From: Joostella atrarenae
GTDB lineage: Bacteria; Bacteroidota; Bacteroidia; Flavobacteriales; Flavobacteriaceae
Direction of reading: 5' to 3'
NCBI RefSeq assembly: GCF_021764745.1
Contig: NZ_JAETXX010000002.1
Span: forward strand, 62,001 to 126,000
Length of the DNA: 64,000 bases
A program made the translations under genes and the position numbers. The notes beneath the pieces are model-generated. The model had not been told where the DNA came from. It searched no databases and saw only the letters and a program-made list of their open reading frames with translations. Positions 61,005 through 64,000 of this stretch are shown one piece after another (the stretch's first letter is position 1; each line of letters starts with the position of its first letter).

Positions 61005-61466
61005 ATGGCTAAATCCCAACAGACGTATAACAAAACAGAAAAAGAGAAAAAGCGTTTAAAAAAGCGTGAAGACAAGAGAAAGAAGATGGAAGCCCGCAAG
61101 GCGGAAGCTAAAGAATCTAATAAGAAAGGAATTGAATTTGCTTATGTAGATTTCAATGGTAATTTAACAGATACTCCACCAGATCCTTCTATGAAAGTAG
61201 AAGTGGATGCGGAAGATATCGAAATTAGTATTCCAAGAATATCTGATGAGGATAGAGAAGCATTTGATCCTGTAAGAAAAGGGACTGTTTCTTTTTTTGA
61301 TACTTCAAAAGGATTCGGATTTATAATTGACGCTGAAGATCAAGAGAAATACTTTACTCATGTAAGTGGTTTGATTGATGAAATTGCAGAAAATGATAAA
61401 GTTTCATTTGAACTTGAAAAAGGACTTAAAGGCTTAAATGCTGTTAAGGTAACTTTACAAAAATAA
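61005..61466 (+). CDS. Cold-shock-domain protein with basic N-terminal extension
   Basis: A 153-residue protein. A very basic Lys/Arg/Glu N-terminus (about 1-40) is followed by a linker and a C-terminal cold-shock domain (about 90-153) starting RKGTVSFFDTSKGFGFIID, with the RNP1 core KGFGFI and a less typical RNP2 (YFTHVSG). It binds single-stranded RNA or DNA. The extension distinguishes it from the compact CspA-type proteins. Divergent from the DEAD-box-like gene, a pairing compatible with a shared RNA role. A 16-bp palindrome lies just after its stop. Confidence 0.88.
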   Translation: MAKSQQTYNKTEKEKKRLKKREDKRKKMEARKAEAKESNKKGIEFAYVDFNGNLTDTPPDPSMKVEVDAEDIEISIPRISDEDREAFDPVRKGTVSFFDTSKGFGFIIDAEDQEKYFTHVSGLIDEIAENDKVSFELEKGLKGLNAVKVTLQK

Positions 61467-61480
61467 GATCCGCTTTTTAT

Positions 61481-61496
61481 ACTCCAAGCTTGGAGT
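61481..61496. repeat. Perfect 16-bp palindrome after the cold-shock gene
   Basis: ACTCCAAGCTTGGAGT is a perfect loopless inverted repeat 14 nt after the stop codon. It lacks a T-tract, so it is a weak terminator candidate; a protein-binding site is equally possible. Confidence 0.5.
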
Positions 61497-61533
61497 TATT
61501 ATACTTTAAAAGCTTAAACAATATTATAATAAA

Positions 61534-61570
61534 TACCCGCCTGAAGGAGTTTTCTTTCAGGCGGGTTTGT
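61534..61570 (+). terminator. Terminator downstream of the cold-shock gene
   Basis: ACCCGCCTGAA (61535-61545) pairs with TTCAGGCGGGT (61556-61566), 11 bp and a 10-nt loop, followed by a T-rich run. Confidence 0.9.
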
Positions 61571-61896
61571 TTGTATGCGGTGTAGTGTTTGTGTTTTTAT
61601 ATAATTGAAATCTGTTTTTTCTAAAATGTATATCATATGAGCTAATTAATTTTCAACATAAAATCTTTATTTAAACATTCTATTTTTATATAACTACCTG
61701 TTTTAATGGGAGGTATATTTTCGCAAACATCAACATATATAGTCTATACATACAAAAAGGGTGCTTTTGCAACATAAAGTTTAGTTAACTAATAATAGCG
61801 TGTATATTCGTATTGAGTTTAAGGTGCTTTTGTGAGCCCCAAATACAAAAGCATCTAAACATTATAGATTTCCCCTAATCTATGAATACTACTTTT

Positions 61897-61930
61897 AAAA
61901 CTCCCTAGGTAATGCTTAGGGAGTTTTTTA
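61897..61930 (+). terminator. Terminator ending the candidate RNA
   Basis: AAAACTCCCTA (61897-61907) pairs with TAGGGAGTTTT (61917-61927) across a 9-nt loop, followed by T's. It lies before the 62047 gene, far from any upstream stop codon, which is why a separate transcript is suspected. Confidence 0.88.
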
Positions 61931-62046
61931 TTTCTAAAATCTAAATATTTTAATTTTTATGTAATTATTCTTGTCATTTACTGACTAATAGTAAATTATA
62001 TAAAAATTATGTATCTTTTATAGGTTAATAAATACTACTAAAGTTT

Positions 62047-63345
62047 ATGAAAAAACTAATTAACATAAAACCAATTTTATTTTTACTATTCCTATTATGC
62101 ACTACACATAATATGTTTGCTTTTCAGGTAGATTTAATGAACAGTTACCCTCCAGATTCTTTACTTTTTAAAGAGTATAAAGGAGTTATTATAGATGATA
62201 AAACAGGAGACGAATTAGTATTTGCAACACTTACAATTGAAGATACCAATATTAGCTCTATTACAAATTCTGAAGGGGAGTTTGCGTTAAAGGTTCCAGA
62301 CTCATTATCGAGTTCTAGTGTGTTAGTTTCTTTCTTAGGATATAAAGAAAGAAAAATTCCAATTTCGTCTTTACAAGAGAGAGAAAATGAAATTTCATTA
62401 ATACCAGTTTCTATCGAACTCATGGGAATAGATGTTACAGCCCCTAAAGATGCTTTAGAATTAGTAAAGCGGATGTTAAAAAAGAAAGGCGATAATTATA
62501 TTGAGTTTCCTGTTAAGATGACTGCATTTTATAGGGAAACTATAAAAAAGAGGAACAAAGATGCTTCTCTCTCAGAAGCAGTAGCTTATATTTATAAACA
62601 ACCAAATTCATCTGGAAAAAAAGATTATATTGAGTTATATAAATCTAGAAAAAGTACCGATTACCATAGGTTAGATACCGTAGCGTTGAAGTTACAAGGA
62701 GGACCTTTCACGCCACTATATGTGGATATTATGAAGTACCCAGAATATATTTTTACAGAGGATCTTATTAAGCATTACGATTTTAAATTTACTACATCTA
62801 CTACCATAAATGAAGAACCTGTCTATGTAGTTAGTTTTAAGCAAAAAGAAGGAGTTATTGATCCATTATTTTACGGTAAGATATATATCAGTTCTAAGTC
62901 AGAAGCGTTAATGAGCGCTGTTTTTAATCTTAATGTCGATAATAAAGAACTTGTAAGTGATCTTTTGGTAAGAAGTAAACCTAATGGAATAGATGCATAT
63001 CCAACGGAGGCATTGTATAGAGTGGATTATAGAATTAATGAAGGAAAGTATTATTATGGCTACGGAAATGTTCAATTAGCTTTTGTGGTTGATAGAAAGG
63101 GGAAATTATTTAATTCTAAATATTTTGTGAGTAGTGAGATGGCTATTACAGATTGGGAAGAAAGTGAAGCGGGTAAAGATTTGAGATATAGAGACCGAAT
63201 GAAGAGTTCTATTATTATTGTAGATGAAGCGTCTGGGTTTTCTGATCCTGAATTCTGGGGAGCGTATAATGTGATAGAACCAGAAAAATCTATAGAGTCG
63301 GCAATAAATAAAATTCAGAAGCAATTAGAACGCGATAGTGATTAA
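62047..63345 (+). CDS. Secreted protein with carboxypeptidase-D-regulatory-like domain
   Basis: A 432-residue protein with a signal peptide (about residues 1-26). Then follows a beta-sandwich of the carboxypeptidase regulatory-like type: YKGVIIDDKTGDELVFATLTIEDTNISSITNSEGEFALKVP (about 42-85), as in many Bacteroidota outer-membrane proteins. The remaining 330 residues form a DUF-like domain with FYRETIKKRN and GPFTPLYVDIMKYPEYIF that I cannot name; no barrel or TonB box is visible. It is probably periplasmic or surface associated. Starts at the ATG before MKKLINIKP. Confidence 0.8.
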   Translation: MKKLINIKPILFLLFLLCTTHNMFAFQVDLMNSYPPDSLLFKEYKGVIIDDKTGDELVFATLTIEDTNISSITNSEGEFALKVPDSLSSSSVLVSFLGYKERKIPISSLQERENEISLIPVSIELMGIDVTAPKDALELVKRMLKKKGDNYIEFPVKMTAFYRETIKKRNKDASLSEAVAYIYKQPNSSGKKDYIELYKSRKSTDYHRLDTVALKLQGGPFTPLYVDIMKYPEYIFTEDLIKHYDFKFTTSTTINEEPVYVVSFKQKEGVIDPLFYGKIYISSKSEALMSAVFNLNVDNKELVSDLLVRSKPNGIDAYPTEALYRVDYRINEGKYYYGYGNVQLAFVVDRKGKLFNSKYFVSSEMAITDWEESEAGKDLRYRDRMKSSIIIVDEASGFSDPEFWGAYNVIEPEKSIESAINKIQKQLERDSD

Positions 63346-63649
63346 TTCGCTGTTGATTGCATAATTTTAAATTAAATAGCGGTATTAATTTTATTTAAGA
63401 GTTAATAATAAGCGCCAATCTTTTAAGATTACTAAGTGTAATTTTTAAAAGATTGGCTTTTTTTTACATTTTTAATTTTCAAATTAACATAAATTAAGTG
63501 TTTGGCATAGAATTGGATATTATTTTTACGGCCATAATGGGGTTTATCAATAATAAAGAGATAAAATTTTATTAAAACATTGATGTTTAGGTTTTATAAA
63601 AAGCTTTATCTAATTATATTTATCGCTGTCATGAATTATTAATGATAAT
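63346..63649. other. Intergenic region before the terminal secreted gene
   Basis: About 300 bp, AT-rich. It contains the strong terminator at 63414-63465 and, further on, TATATTTA near 63618, a near-match to a -7 box before the gene at 63650. No ORF is supported. Confidence 0.4.
63414..63465 (+). terminator. Terminator of the 62047 gene
   Basis: GCCAATCTTTTAA (63414-63426) pairs with TTAAAAGATTGGC (63445-63457), 13 bp with an 18-nt loop, followed by eight or more T. Confidence 0.92.
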
Positions 63650-64000
63650 ATGAGATTTTTAGTAACTATAATTATTATACTTTTTGGATCTGTTGCTTAC
63701 GCTCAAGGGGATTTGCCAAATGCGCCAATTCCATTAGAGGGGCTTAATGCTACGCAACAACAAAATGATGATGCTAAGAAAGAAAAACCATTAGATATTA
63801 AAGCTGTTCCAGATTTGGAGATTCCAGATGCTCCTGAAGCTCCTAAAGAGCGTTCTGCAACAGATATTGCTAACAAAGAAGTAAACCTTTTGGCACCAAC
63901 AGAGGTTTTTCTAGACCCAGGAGAACGTTTTCAGAAGAAAACTAATAAAGACTTCAGCAAAGGAGACAATCAGAAGATTGGAGCCACAACAACTCAGTAT
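63650..64000 (+). CDS. Secreted protein, 5' part (cut by window end)
   Basis: The frame from ATG 63650 is open to the window end (117 codons). It begins MRFLVTIIIILFGSVAYAQG, a clear signal peptide with an Ala-x-Ala-Q cleavage site near residue 18. A Pro/Asp/Lys-rich spacer follows (for example VPDLEIPDAPEAPKERS) and no fold can be recognised. It is probably an envelope protein. The real length and the family cannot be judged from the window. Confidence 0.75.
   Translation, partial: MRFLVTIIIILFGSVAYAQGDLPNAPIPLEGLNATQQQNDDAKKEKPLDIKAVPDLEIPDAPEAPKERSATDIANKEVNLLAPTEVFLDPGERFQKKTNKDFSKGDNQKIGATTTQY

Larger units (their letters stand above)
61467..61896 (+). ncRNA. Candidate structured RNA in a gene-free stretch
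   Basis: No supported protein gene lies here. Between two terminators there is a short chain of pairings: GGTGCTTTTG (61823-61832) with CAAAAGCATC (61846-61855), 10 bp with one G-U pair, and ATAGATT with AATCTAT (61864-61884). A second copy of GGTGCTTTTG at 61760-61769 could compete for the same partner. A 12-bp palindrome, TTAGTTAACTAA, sits near 61781. The hairpin terminator at 61897-61930 then ends the unit. No clear -7 box is found, and a 23-codon frame from 61703 is not convincing. It could be a small RNA or an upstream regulator of the 62047 gene. Confidence 0.35.

Noticed and set aside
1-64000. tRNA or rRNA genes
   Set aside because: I looked in every gap longer than about 90 bp and found no T-loop or acceptor pattern or rRNA-like sequence.

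Overview
The window is a low-GC chromosomal segment from a member of the Bacteroidota, most likely a marine Flavobacteriaceae (an Aquimarina-like genome is my guess from overall gene content and order, not a proven assignment). Several things point this way: a fused LpxC-FabZ, a PorX-type regulator of the type IX secretion system, a SusC/SusD pair, a short primary sigma factor without region 1.1, a bifunctional HisB, and repeated TAnnTTTG (-7) promoter motifs instead of sigma70-like boxes. The segment looks like ordinary chromosome. I see no rRNA, tRNA, insertion sequence, prophage or CRISPR array.

Layout. 1-2.5 kb: the 3' part of proline dehydrogenase, a DUF4258-like protein and alanine dehydrogenase. 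2.5-5.8 kb: an accessory patch with four tandem 51-residue lipoprotein genes (193-bp repeat) next to a four-helix membrane protein whose module recurs, duplicated, in a second gene beyond tsaE. 5.8-9.2 kb: an HTH regulator, porX and an HD-domain hydrolase. 9.3-15.4 kb: the lipid A initiation cluster lpxD-lpxC/fabZ-lpxA-efp-lpxD2, an NTF2-like gene and sucD. 15.5-24.1 kb: an M16 lipoprotein peptidase, fabG, a VWA membrane protein, a prohibitin, an HhH protein and an OmpA-like protein. 24.3-32.0 kb: a complete histidine operon (hisG-D-C-B-H-A-phnA-like-F-IE). It is preceded by a promoter, an 18-codon leader peptide with five His codons and a terminator that can compete with an antiterminator, i.e. 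classic transcription attenuation. 32.1-33.2 kb: corA.

33.2-38.8 kb: a sulfur-handling neighbourhood with a TauE/SafE exporter, a DoxD-DoxA fusion, a secreted DsrE-like protein, and on the other strand cysE-cysM-sseA in translationally coupled order. 38.9-42.1 kb: DUF2461, a Gre-like factor, a conserved small protein and an aldehyde dehydrogenase. 42.1-47.2 kb: an isolated SusC/SusD outer-membrane uptake pair. 47.5-55.4 kb: DUF72, an MscS channel, penicillin-binding protein 1A, the primary sigma factor, an SlyD-type FKBP and an SF2 helicase. 55.5-59.1 kb: a four-gene operon (tetR, medium-chain reductase, YqhD-like dehydrogenase, DJ-1/Hsp31-like) with a perfect 14-bp palindrome over its promoter, best read as a self-regulated reactive-aldehyde detoxification unit. 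59.5-61.5 kb: thiE, a half-length degenerate DEAD-box protein and a cold-shock-domain protein. 61.5-62.0 kb: a gene-free stretch with a candidate structured RNA. 62.0-64.0 kb: a carboxypeptidase-D-regulatory-like protein and the start of a secreted protein cut by the window end.

All functional names rest on motif recognition by eye; no database search was run. Start codons were revised wherever the longest open frame was implausible, and each revision is explained in its entry.
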